From NCBI GenBank assembly GCA_937915825.1, contig CALGGT010000063.1, forward strand, positions 1 through 26,470: 26,470 nucleotides of DNA, given 5' to 3'. Each line of letters begins with the position of its first letter. Positions within the stretch are counted from its first letter, which is position 1. The position numbers and the translations under genes were made by a program. Origin of the DNA: an uncultured Eubacterium sp. (GTDB lineage: Bacteria; Bacillota; Clostridia; Lachnospirales; Lachnospiraceae). Positions 16,278 to 23,615 of this stretch are shown here, piece after piece. The notes beneath the pieces are model-generated. The model worked only from the letters and a program-made list of their open reading frames with translations, had not been told where the DNA came from and made no database searches.

Positions 16278-17342
16278 CTACTGTTTCTCTTCATTCTCCT
16301 GACTATTATCCGCATGATCTGCTTTTTCTTTTTTGTTCTTTCTTCCTTTTCTCCCAAAGAGGAAGCGAAATAATTTCACGATTCCAAAACCGATCAGGAT
16401 AAGCACAACCAGCGCCGGAACCACATGAATAACCAAAGAAATAAGACCTTCCAAAAATTCCAGAAAACTTTTTCCCGCGTCCGAAAATTCATCTTTGAGC
16501 CGGGAGAAAAATGTGGATTTTTTCACCTCCGCAGGCTTCGTCACTTCCTGTAATTCCACCTGGATATAGCTATAAGCCACATCTGTCTCGATCTGATCTC
16601 TGCGACCCTTTAGCTGAGCAATTTTTACTTGTAATTCCGTCAATTCCTTCTCTACCTGAATTAAGACGGAATCATCTTTGATATCTTTGATCCTTTTAAT
16701 ATAACGAGCCTCTTTCGCCTCGTAAATCTCCAGCGCTTTTTCCGTATCCGAATATTCCTTGGACACGTTTTCCGTCGAAGATGTTCTGGAGACAACCTTG
16801 GCCGTTTTTCCAATCTCCTGAAGCATTTCGCTATAAGACTTGGATGCCACCCGGATATTCGCCGTATACAATCGGGAACCCTGATCGAATGCAGATAAAC
16901 GCTCGGATTCCAAAAAAGCGTCTTTCCCTTGGACCACAGCCCTTAATTTCTCATAAGCTTCTTCGAATTTTTGACTTTCCAGTTTTACATTACTGCGATA
17001 AACCAGCATTTCCTGATTGATCGAGGTTCCGGCATAGGCCGCATTCCCGCCGATGTCCCCCATCGTTCCAAGCTCATTTGTATCACCGTTTTCTTCAACT
17101 GCACTGTTTCCCACATCTTCGGCTGTTTCTTCGGTTTCCCCTTGCAATGCTTCTTTTGTTTCATCGCCGCTGATCAATCCCCCATTGCTGCCATACGTTT
17201 GATTCTCACCGGTTGCATACATCGTTTCCCGATCGGACGATTGATTCCGTTTGCATCCGGCAAATCCGGTTACCGCAAAAGCGATCATCAACACCCACAC
17301 CAACAACTGCTTTCTGTATTTGGTCCTATTTCCTCTATTCAT
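16278..17342 (-). CDS. DUF4349-type lipoprotein
   Basis: 354 residues from the ATG at 17342, which is properly spaced from GAGGTG; a GTG at 17351 overlaps that site. The signal peptide ends in a lipobox-like FAGC with Cys30. Residues about 105-270 match the DUF4349 pattern: an extracytoplasmic beta-alpha domain (MLVYRSNVKLESQKFEEAYEKL, YTANIRVASKSYSEML) and then a coiled coil with LIQVEKELTELQVKIAQLKGRRDQI. A C-terminal transmembrane helix (about 293-320) is followed by a charged cytoplasmic tail rich in Lys and Glu. So it is anchored at both ends. DUF4349 proteins often sit next to sigma/anti-sigma genes, as here; the function is not established. It has its own promoter. Confidence 0.82.
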   Translation of the reverse strand: MNRGNRTKYRKQLLVWVLMIAFAVTGFAGCKRNQSSDRETMYATGENQTYGSNGGLISGDETKEALQGETEETAEDVGNSAVEENGDTNELGTMGDIGGNAAYAGTSINQEMLVYRSNVKLESQKFEEAYEKLRAVVQGKDAFLESERLSAFDQGSRLYTANIRVASKSYSEMLQEIGKTAKVVSRTSSTENVSKEYSDTEKALEIYEAKEARYIKRIKDIKDDSVLIQVEKELTELQVKIAQLKGRRDQIETDVAYSYIQVELQEVTKPAEVKKSTFFSRLKDEFSDAGKSFLEFLEGLISLVIHVVPALVVLILIGFGIVKLFRFLFGRKGRKNKKEKADHADNSQENEEKQ

Positions 17343-17361
17343 AGGAAACACCTCTTTTCGT

Positions 17362-17390
17362 ATTATATCATTTACTGTGTAAAATTACAA
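17362..17390 (-). promoter_or_regulatory. promoter of the DUF4349 gene
   Basis: On the minus strand, TTGTAA (17385-17390), 17-nt spacer, TATAAT (17362-17367), just after the anti-sigma-like gene's stop. The predicted leader is only about 13 nt, enough for the GAGGTG site. It means the DUF4349 gene can be expressed independently of the sigma factor gene. Confidence 0.6.
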
Positions 17391-17400
17391 TCCTGGCCAC

Positions 17401-17991
17401 CTATTTTTCCGCCACGTTCCGAATGTTTTTTAACGTAACATTCTTTTCCTTTTTTACCTGGTATTCTTTATAACTTTTTTTCTGAAAATTAACTACATAG
17501 TAAGTGTCAAACTCCCCCCGGGCCCCACTCCGGTAAAGAACCCGTCCGCTTTCATCGTTAGGATCTGCCTCTACCTTTTCAAGGTCTTCGATCTGTCCCG
17601 GAATCTCCACCTGCACTCCCTCCGGATTGGTAACCGTAACCGAAGCCTCTTCCTTTTCCTCAGCAGAAAACTCCGGATCTGCAGAAGGTCCATCCTCTGT
17701 GATCGTCGAAGGATCCGCGATGATCGAATTATCCGCATTCTTCCCTTGATACGTATTGACCGTAGCGGAAGGGATCTCCGACTTCTGATTCTGGATCAAC
17801 GTGCGAACCCCTCCCCCTATGGCAAGCACCACAAGGAAAATAGCCGCCACCGCACCGGCGCGGTATAGATAATAGGAGCGTTTGGCAGGCTTTTTCTTAT
17901 GCGAAGAGCCGGACTCCAGCACTTCTTCCAGATAACGATCGTCCACCTGATGTATGGCATCCCATAAATCTTCTTTACGGATTTCTTTCAT
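17401..17991 (-). CDS. membrane protein, probable anti-sigma partner
   Basis: 196 residues. Cytoplasmic N-terminus of about 40 residues (KEDLWDAIHQVDDRYLEEVLE), one transmembrane helix at about 44-64 (AGAVAAIFLVVLAIGGGV) after a basic stop-transfer-like stretch, then an extracytoplasmic acidic, Ser/Thr-rich region and a short folded tail (GARGEFDTYYVVNFQKKSYKEYQ). This architecture, and the ATGA overlap with the sigma factor gene (start codon sharing the TGA stop), fit a membrane anti-sigma factor that holds the sigma factor until a signal arrives. No zinc-binding anti-sigma motif (H-x3-C-x2-C) is seen, so the family is not confirmed. Confidence 0.7.
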   Translation of the reverse strand: MKEIRKEDLWDAIHQVDDRYLEEVLESGSSHKKKPAKRSYYLYRAGAVAAIFLVVLAIGGGVRTLIQNQKSEIPSATVNTYQGKNADNSIIADPSTITEDGPSADPEFSAEEKEEASVTVTNPEGVQVEIPGQIEDLEKVEADPNDESGRVLYRSGARGEFDTYYVVNFQKKSYKEYQVKKEKNVTLKNIRNVAEK

Positions 17992-18563
17992 ACCTCATAC
18001 CCCTCCTTTCTCAAATACCTCCGCAGCTCTTCACGGATTCGTGAAAGTCGCATGGAAGCCGCCTTCTCACTGATCCGAAAATCTCGTGATATTTCCTTTA
18101 CGGAATCGGCAAACCAGTACCGCCGCAAAAACATGACACGTTTATCCCTGGGTAATCCTTCTAAAAAATGTTCCAGGACAGCTTTCAACTCTGTGCCTTC
18201 AACAACGTTTTCCACGGTTTCCGGTGCTTTAACGCACTCTTCCAACTCCTCCAGAGCCACCTCATACGAAGAAGATCCTTCCACGTTAAAACTCCTCTTT
18301 TGGGCCATTAAATATTCCCGCCTTTTTAAACTTAGATTTTTAACAACCCTACATATATAAGCCTTCAGATACTTTGGCCTTTCCGGAGGAATGGTCTGCC
18401 AGAGAGTCAACCACGCATCTTCCACAACTTCCTCCTGATCACGCAGGTCCGGGATCATATTTTTTGCCACATGCATTCCCAACTTCTGATAGGACTTCTT
18501 TGCTTGTACAATGGCTTCTTCTTTTCTCTCCCAAAACAGATTTATGATTTGTTCATCCGTCAA
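17988..18563 (-). CDS. ECF-type RNA polymerase sigma factor
   Basis: 191 residues. Region 2 spans about 12-82 (DQEEVVEDAWLTLWQTI, KAYICRVVKNLSLKRRE) and region 4 about 123-185, with the helix-turn-helix VKEISRDFRISEKAASMRLSRIREELRRYL. Regions 1 and 3 are lacking, as in extracytoplasmic-function sigma factors. The start is TTG at 18563, 8 nt after AGGAGG, with no nearby ATG alternative before residue 30. It overlaps the membrane partner by 4 nt. No convincing sigma-A promoter with a clean -35 is seen upstream; a weak TTGTGG/TACATA pair is possible, which would leave room for autoregulation. Confidence 0.9.
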   Translation of the reverse strand: MTDEQIINLFWERKEEAIVQAKKSYQKLGMHVAKNMIPDLRDQEEVVEDAWLTLWQTIPPERPKYLKAYICRVVKNLSLKRREYLMAQKRSFNVEGSSSYEVALEELEECVKAPETVENVVEGTELKAVLEHFLEGLPRDKRVMFLRRYWFADSVKEISRDFRISEKAASMRLSRIREELRRYLRKEGYEV

Positions 18564-18625
18564 GGCTTTTTCCTCCTTTCACTTTATATGTACGGTTTTT
18601 TATTCAAATCCCACAAAATAATTAT

Positions 18626-18669
18626 AAAAAAAAACATCTCAAAAAGGCAAGCCCTTCTGAGACGTTTTT
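18626..18669 (-). terminator. terminator after the pyridoxal kinase gene
   Basis: On the minus strand, a stem with CGTCTCAGAAGGG pairing with CCTTTTTGAGATG around a short loop, followed by a run of nine T. It lies about 15 nt after the kinase stop and upstream of the sigma factor gene, isolating the two. Confidence 0.85.
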
Positions 18670-18683
18670 CCATCTTTCTTTCA

Positions 18684-19517
18684 TTACGCAGGTAAATTTT
18701 TAAGGATCTCAGGGATCACAGCCTCAAAATCCACACCATACCAGGGGTTATCCGGATTCTTTTCCGTAACCCGAATGGTCTCCGCTGTCATGTCTGCTGC
18801 CAGCTTCAAGCTTTCCTGCAGATCGAGTCCACGCATCAACGCACCGACCACAATACTGGAGAACACATCGCCGGTACCATGATACTTAGCATCTACCAGA
18901 TCATTTTGGTACAAGGTATACGCCCCGGTTTCTTTGTTATATCCCATGGCTCCGGTTTTCCCTTTGCTAAGGGATACCCCGGTCAGCACGGCGGTTTTCG
19001 ATCCCAGATCGACCAGCCGATTTAACAGATCCTTGATGTACGCCTCGTCGTATTCTTCTTTATAGTCCGCGCCGGTCATGTAGCACGCCTCGGTAATATT
19101 GGGCACGATCACATCGGCAAGGGCGCAAAGCGTCGCGTTATACCTTGCATAGGATTCATCAAAAGCAGGATATAATTTCCCATTGTCTCCCATGGCCGGG
19201 TCTACAAATAACAAGGTATTCTCGTTTCCAAATTCCTTGAAGATCTCTTTCACCTGATCGATCTCCTCTTTCGTTCCCAGGTACCCGGTGTAAATCGCGT
19301 CAAAGGTAATATTCTGCTCCTTCCAATGCCGGGTGATGGGTTCCAGTTGATCGGACAAATCTTTGCAGGTAAAACCTTCAAACAGAGTATGGGTGGATAG
19401 AACGGCCGTAGGCAATATTACGGTTTCTACTCCCATAGCAGAAATAATCGGCAAAGCCACTGTTAACGAGCATTTTCCAAAGCAGGAAATGTCTTGAATG
19501 GTTAAAACACGTTTCAT
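18684..19517 (-). CDS. pyridoxal/pyridoxamine kinase
   Basis: 277 residues from the ATG at 19517, chosen because GAGGAGAG lies about 6 nt upstream and the protein then begins at the family-typical MKRVLTIQDISCFGKCS. The open frame extends 34 codons further, through the putative operator repeats, which is not family-like. It is a ribokinase-fold vitamin B6 kinase (PdxY/PdxK group) that phosphorylates pyridoxal or pyridoxamine with ATP. The anion-hole and catalytic motif GTGD is at 214-217 (Asp217), and DAIYTGYLG, FVDPAMGDNGKLY and VIVPNITEA are characteristic. It is divergent from a MocR/PdxR regulator, the classical context for vitamin B6 salvage control. It ends at a strong terminator. Confidence 0.94.
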   Translation of the reverse strand: MKRVLTIQDISCFGKCSLTVALPIISAMGVETVILPTAVLSTHTLFEGFTCKDLSDQLEPITRHWKEQNITFDAIYTGYLGTKEEIDQVKEIFKEFGNENTLLFVDPAMGDNGKLYPAFDESYARYNATLCALADVIVPNITEACYMTGADYKEEYDEAYIKDLLNRLVDLGSKTAVLTGVSLSKGKTGAMGYNKETGAYTLYQNDLVDAKYHGTGDVFSSIVVGALMRGLDLQESLKLAADMTAETIRVTEKNPDNPWYGVDFEAVIPEILKNLPA

Positions 19518-19545
19518 AATAATCTCTCCTCGCTGCAAAATTTCT

Positions 19546-19580
19546 TCGTATGTGTACGGAGCTGTCGTATGTGTACTGAG
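19546..19580. promoter_or_regulatory. two direct repeats, candidate PdxR operator
   Basis: Two 16-bp copies of TCGTATGTGTAC(G/T)GAG at 19546-19561 and 19565-19580 match at 15 of 16 positions with a 19-bp period (nearly two helical turns). MocR/PdxR regulators are known to bind direct repeats in the region between their own gene and the B6 gene. The sites lie between a possible kinase -10 box (TATACT on minus, 19585-19590) and the kinase start. Confidence 0.6.
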
Positions 19581-19598
19581 ATTTAGTATAAACCCTTT

Positions 19599-19642
19599 TG
19601 ACCATATTGAAATATCCAATTTTTTATATTATAATATGGTCA
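19599..19642. promoter_or_regulatory. long-spaced inverted repeat around the pdxR promoter
   Basis: Perfect 10-bp arms TGACCATATT (19599-19608) and AATATGGTCA (19633-19642) separated by 24 bp. The arms overlap the -35 and -10 elements of the regulator gene's promoter, so binding there would control the regulator gene itself. Confidence 0.5.
19607..19635 (+). promoter_or_regulatory. pdxR promoter
   Basis: TTGAAA (19607-19612), 17-nt spacer, consensus TATAAT (19630-19635), about 33 nt upstream of the regulator's ATG. Confidence 0.7.
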
Positions 19643-19668
19643 GATCATCTTTGGAAAGGAGACCGCCC

Positions 19669-21129
19669 ATGCTCACCTATGATTTAAAGAAAGATTCCCA
19701 TACCAGTCTTTACGAAGATCTGTATCAACGCATTAAGAAAGACATTCTCTCCGGTACCCTTTCTCCCGGGGAGCCTCTCCCCTCCAAGAGAGCCTTTGCC
19801 AAACATCTTTCCGTTAGTACCATAACCATCGAAAATGCCTACGCTCAGCTTTACGCGGAGGGTCTGATCTACTCCATTCCCAGATCCGGATTCTACGTTA
19901 CCGACCTGTCCATGCACCGGGGAGCCTATTTATCCCCGGATACCGAACGTTCCAAACCCAATCAAACGAAAGAACCCTCCACCCCTCAGAAGAAAGAAAC
20001 CTATTTTGCGGACTTTGCGGGAAATGAGATCACACCGGATCTCTTTCCTTTTGCAACCTGGGCCAGGATCAGTCGAAATGTCTTATCAATGCAACAGGAA
20101 GAATTGCTAACAAACCCGCCTGCCAAAGGAGTTTACAGCTTGCGGGAAGCCATTGCCGGCCACCTTCTGGCATTTCGAGACATCCACGTGGATCCCGCAC
20201 AGATCGTGATCGGGGCCGGAACGGAATATTTATATACCGTTTTGCTGCGACTGATCGGAACCCATGGCATCTACGGGGTGGAAGACCCGGGGTATGCCAG
20301 GTTTACAGATGTCTGCAACTCCTTTCAGGTTCCCACGGTAGGAATCCCTCTTGATCCGAAGGGCGTGCGCTCCGACCTTACCGAACGATCCCACGTTCGC
20401 GCCTTGCATCTTACCCCCAGTCACCATTTTCCTACGGGGATCACCATGCCCATTAGCCGACGTATGGAACTTCTAAGTTTAGCCAAAACTTCCTCTACCT
20501 TCCAATACCTGATCGAGGACGATTACGACAGTGAATTCCGCATGAGCGGACGTCCCATTGCCTCCCTTTATTCCATTGATTCCGGGGATTCCGTGATCTA
20601 CCTGAACACGTTCACCAAAAGTCTGGCCTCTACCATTCGGATCAGCTACATGATCTTACCCCGCCCCCTTCTTGAAAAATTTGATGCAGACCCTTCCTTA
20701 ACAACTTGTCCGGTTTCCAACTTTGAACAATACACCCTGGCTCATTTTATTGCGGAAGGCTATTTTGAAAAGCACTTAAACCGCATGCGCAACCATTACC
20801 GAAAAAAAAGGAACCTTCTGCTAAAAACCATCGAAGAAAGTCCTTTGGGAAAGATTACGGATATTTTAGAGGAAAACTCCGGGTTACATTTTCTTTTGGA
20901 AATTCCGGATCCGAAAACCGATGAAACAACATTGATCAAAAACATTCGTAAGGCCGGAATTCGGGTGAAAACCTTAAACAACTACCGACAAAAAAAAGAT
21001 TTGCCTCCCCGAAAGAAACATTCTCCGGGGAAACAAATCACGTTATTGATCAACTATTCTTCCATTCGTCCGGAACAGATTCCGGAGGCCATTGAACGGC
21101 TGTATCTGGGAATTACTCAGTCGCCGTAA
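19669..21129 (+). CDS. pdxR: MocR-family transcriptional regulator, PdxR-like
   Basis: 486 residues from the ATG at 19669, preceded by GGAAAGGAG; the frame is open 57 codons further but across the promoter. The N-terminal GntR-type winged helix (about 1-78: LYQRIKKDILSGTLSPGEPLPSKRAFAKHLSVSTITIENAY) is fused to an aminotransferase fold I domain. PLP-binding features are kept: VEDPGYARF, DDYDSEFR (284-291) and the Schiff-base lysine in NTFTKSLA (Lys317). Such regulators sense PLP and control B6 genes. It is divergent from the kinase, which supports a PdxR role, though other MocR proteins control GABA or taurine genes. Its 3' end overlaps the convergent LRR_5 gene by 17 bp, so any terminator lies inside that gene. 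Confidence 0.88.
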   Translation: MLTYDLKKDSHTSLYEDLYQRIKKDILSGTLSPGEPLPSKRAFAKHLSVSTITIENAYAQLYAEGLIYSIPRSGFYVTDLSMHRGAYLSPDTERSKPNQTKEPSTPQKKETYFADFAGNEITPDLFPFATWARISRNVLSMQQEELLTNPPAKGVYSLREAIAGHLLAFRDIHVDPAQIVIGAGTEYLYTVLLRLIGTHGIYGVEDPGYARFTDVCNSFQVPTVGIPLDPKGVRSDLTERSHVRALHLTPSHHFPTGITMPISRRMELLSLAKTSSTFQYLIEDDYDSEFRMSGRPIASLYSIDSGDSVIYLNTFTKSLASTIRISYMILPRPLLEKFDADPSLTTCPVSNFEQYTLAHFIAEGYFEKHLNRMRNHYRKKRNLLLKTIEESPLGKITDILEENSGLHFLLEIPDPKTDETTLIKNIRKAGIRVKTLNNYRQKKDLPPRKKHSPGKQITLLINYSSIRPEQIPEAIERLYLGITQSP

Positions 21130-23533
21130 TACCGGTAGCTTCACAATAGTTCTGAACGCAGGCCGGGATTCCTGAGCCTTTCCCGGTTATATAGATTATA
21201 AAGCCGCTTACGACCGCATCTTCTCCATTGTTATCGTACATTCCCAAGGCGTTCTCGCCAATGGAGCTTAGCTTGCTGCGATACAGTTTGATGCTGGACA
21301 GAGAGGTACAATTATAGAACGCATAAGCCTCAATATTCCTGGTAGTATCCGTCATTTTCACGGAACTAAGAGATGTACAATCCGCAAATGCATATCTACG
21401 AATATTGGTAACATTGGTGTTATCGAGCTCTAAGCTTTCCAAAGCGCTGCACTTATAAAAGGCTTCACTGGAAATCGTCTTTAATGCCGTCGCCTGAGAC
21501 ATATCCAGGTTCTTCAAATATTTATTTCCGTAGAAGGCACCGCCGTGAATGGTGGTAATGGTGGAAGCCACAGCAAAGGAAGCATCTTTCTTTGTCATAG
21601 GATAGTACAGGATCTTCGTAATATTTCCATTTTCCTTCTGATACAAAACATTATCTTCCGCCTGAATGTAGGCATTTCCCGATTCTACCGTAATACTAGA
21701 TAACTTCTCACATCCCTCAAATACAAACCCGTCGATCTGTTTTACGCTGGCCGGGATCGTAATACTTTCCAAGGATGTACATTCCTTAAACGCGCCCTCA
21801 CAAATGGTTGTTACGTTACTTCCAAATGTTACGTTTTTTAATTCCGTAGCGCCTGCAAATGCGTAACTATCCAGCTTCGTAACCTGATCGTTCATGGAGA
21901 TACTGGTCAGGTATTTATTTCCGGCAAATACATAAGGATTCACACGGGGAACGGTAATGGTGTATTGGCTATCTTTCTTTCCCTGAGGATAAACACGGAT
22001 TTCCGTACCCTGTTGGCTATCCTCGTAGAATAACACACCGTCACTGGCTAAATACTGGCCCTCGTTCTGGTCATCGAGAGCATCCACGCCCATTTTAATA
22101 CTCTCTAAGGATGTACAGCCGTCGAACGCTCCGGTTCCTATATAGGACGTGCTGAACGGCAGGGTAATGGTCTTAAGGGAGGAGCAATTATAAAAGGCAT
22201 AGTTTCCATAATACGTTGTAAATTTATCGATCAAGATCTCCTTCAGATTCTTCGCATCCTGGAACGCGTAATCTCCTACATCGTAGGTAGCGCTTGGAAT
22301 GGTAAACGAAGTATCTTCCTTCGCCGGCGGATAATAACAAAGCGTATCTCTTCTCAGAGACCCCAACTTCCCGTAAAGAACTCCGTCGATCGTATAATAG
22401 GTTTCATTCTCTTCGGATGCACGAAATTCCTGTAAGGATTTACACAAAGCAAAGGCACTGTTTCCAATGGTCGTAACCACATTTCCCACATAGACATCCT
22501 TCAGCCCCGTACATCCCTCAAATGCACGCTTTCCAACAATGGTTTCCTCATCGGTTCCATCCTGGAATGTGATCGTTGTCAAATTGGTACAATCCTTAAA
22601 TGCCTCATCCGCGATCACCGCCCCCGGCAATACCACCAGTTCTGTAATGGTAGTATCTCCTTGGAAATCATCCGCAGACACCTCGCCTTGAACCATAACT
22701 TTCTTCTCATTCACCTTAGGCGTTGTCGTAGGCTCATTTACCTCCGGAGTTGCCTCCGGCGTTGTCTCAGGCGTAACTTCAGGAGTTACATCCCAGGGAA
22801 CTTCCTCTGTCGCAACCGGTGTCGCATCCACACCAGAATCCGGTGTAACGGTCACGCCGGGATAAACATCGGGAATGGATGTTTCATTTCCACCTTGGGG
22901 ATCTTCTGTCACAGTTTGACCAGGATTGTCTGTGGCTGCCTGGCCGGGATTGTCTGTGGCTGCTTGACCGGGATTGTCCGTGGCTGCTTGACCGGGATTG
23001 TCCGTGGCAGTCTGACCGGGATTTCCTGTAGCCGTTTGTCCACCATTGTTATCGGTGGATGTCGCCGGACTTACCTTTGGTGCCGTAGAACTCTTCGGAG
23101 TGCTGGATGCACTTGCATTCCCAGGGGTTACACCGGCCGATGCAGATCCGACAGGCGATGCGGAAGCAGAGGCAGATGTGGAATTTACACTTGCATCGCT
23201 GCTTTGAGCATCTTCCTCTTTATTTCCTGCTTTTTTCACCTTCACCTTGCATTTATAGGATTTTTTCTTATATTTTGCAATAATCGTTGCCTTTCCGGCT
23301 TTTAATCCTTTTACTTTGCCTTTTTTGTTAACCTTTGCAACCTTTTTCTTGGTTGATTTCCATTTTACCTTCTTAGCTTTTGCGTTTTTCAACTTCAGCT
23401 TTACTGTTTTTCCAACCTTAATGGTCACTTTTTTCTTGTTCAGTTTTGGCTTTTTCTTGGCTTCAACCTTGGGTGCTGCAACGGTTCCCAAAACCAATGC
23501 AAACGACAAAATTACTGCAATTTTCTTTCTCAT
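21113..23533 (-). CDS. secreted BspA-like LRR_5 protein with lysine-rich Ig-like domain
   Basis: 806 residues. Signal peptide to about residue 25 (VEA). Residues about 28-103 fit a bacterial Ig-like Big2 domain (KKVTIKVGKTVKLKL, KVKWKSTKKKVAKVNKKGKV, AGKATIIAKY) that is extraordinarily rich in lysine. Residues about 104-276 are a Ser/Thr/Pro/Ala linker with five 8-residue NPGQ repeats and TPE-rich units. From about 280 to the end are BspA-like LRR_5 repeats (AF..CTSLESITIPASVKQI) and a terminal GKGSGIP-CVQ-Y-EATGI motif. No LPXTG or terminal membrane helix is present. It is probably exposed on the cell surface as an adhesin-like protein, by inference. Its tandem neighbour is a paralogue, 82 nt upstream. 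ATG with AAGGAAGG upstream. Confidence 0.85.
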   Translation of the reverse strand: MRKKIAVILSFALVLGTVAAPKVEAKKKPKLNKKKVTIKVGKTVKLKLKNAKAKKVKWKSTKKKVAKVNKKGKVKGLKAGKATIIAKYKKKSYKCKVKVKKAGNKEEDAQSSDASVNSTSASASASPVGSASAGVTPGNASASSTPKSSTAPKVSPATSTDNNGGQTATGNPGQTATDNPGQAATDNPGQAATDNPGQAATDNPGQTVTEDPQGGNETSIPDVYPGVTVTPDSGVDATPVATEEVPWDVTPEVTPETTPEATPEVNEPTTTPKVNEKKVMVQGEVSADDFQGDTTITELVVLPGAVIADEAFKDCTNLTTITFQDGTDEETIVGKRAFEGCTGLKDVYVGNVVTTIGNSAFALCKSLQEFRASEENETYYTIDGVLYGKLGSLRRDTLCYYPPAKEDTSFTIPSATYDVGDYAFQDAKNLKEILIDKFTTYYGNYAFYNCSSLKTITLPFSTSYIGTGAFDGCTSLESIKMGVDALDDQNEGQYLASDGVLFYEDSQQGTEIRVYPQGKKDSQYTITVPRVNPYVFAGNKYLTSISMNDQVTKLDSYAFAGATELKNVTFGSNVTTICEGAFKECTSLESITIPASVKQIDGFVFEGCEKLSSITVESGNAYIQAEDNVLYQKENGNITKILYYPMTKKDASFAVASTITTIHGGAFYGNKYLKNLDMSQATALKTISSEAFYKCSALESLELDNTNVTNIRRYAFADCTSLSSVKMTDTTRNIEAYAFYNCTSLSSIKLYRSKLSSIGENALGMYDNNGEDAVVSGFIIYITGKGSGIPACVQNYCEATGITATE
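22917..23036 (-). repeat. 24-bp tandem repeat, five copies
   Basis: Five contiguous 24-bp units encode NPGQ-(T/A)-(A/V)-T-(D/E/G) in the linker of the LRR_5 protein. The central three are almost identical at the DNA level (TGACCGGGATTGTCCGTGGC core), which suggests recent expansion. The reading frame is preserved. Confidence 0.85.
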
Positions 23534-23577
23534 GATTCGTTTCTTTCCTTCCTTGTGTGTTTTTAAGATTCTATTGT

Positions 23578-23593
23578 TAAGACAATTGTCTTA
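23578..23593. promoter_or_regulatory. 16-bp perfect palindrome between the two LRR_5 genes
   Basis: TAAGACAATTGTCTTA lies in the 82-bp gap between the two tandem surface-protein genes, 45 bp from the downstream start codon. It has no loop and no T run, so it looks like an operator rather than a terminator. No regulator is recognised. Confidence 0.4.
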
Positions 23594-23615
23594 GGTTCTT
23601 ATTTTGTAAACTTCC

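Noticed and set aside
22917..23036. Regular short repeats considered as a CRISPR array.
   Set aside because: Units are contiguous 24-bp in-frame copies with no unique spacers and no cas genes nearby.
22661..23305. 214-codon plus-strand ORF with Cys/Arg/Gly repeats.
   Set aside because: It is the antisense reading of the linker repeats of the LRR_5 gene; the repetition follows from the 24-bp DNA repeat.
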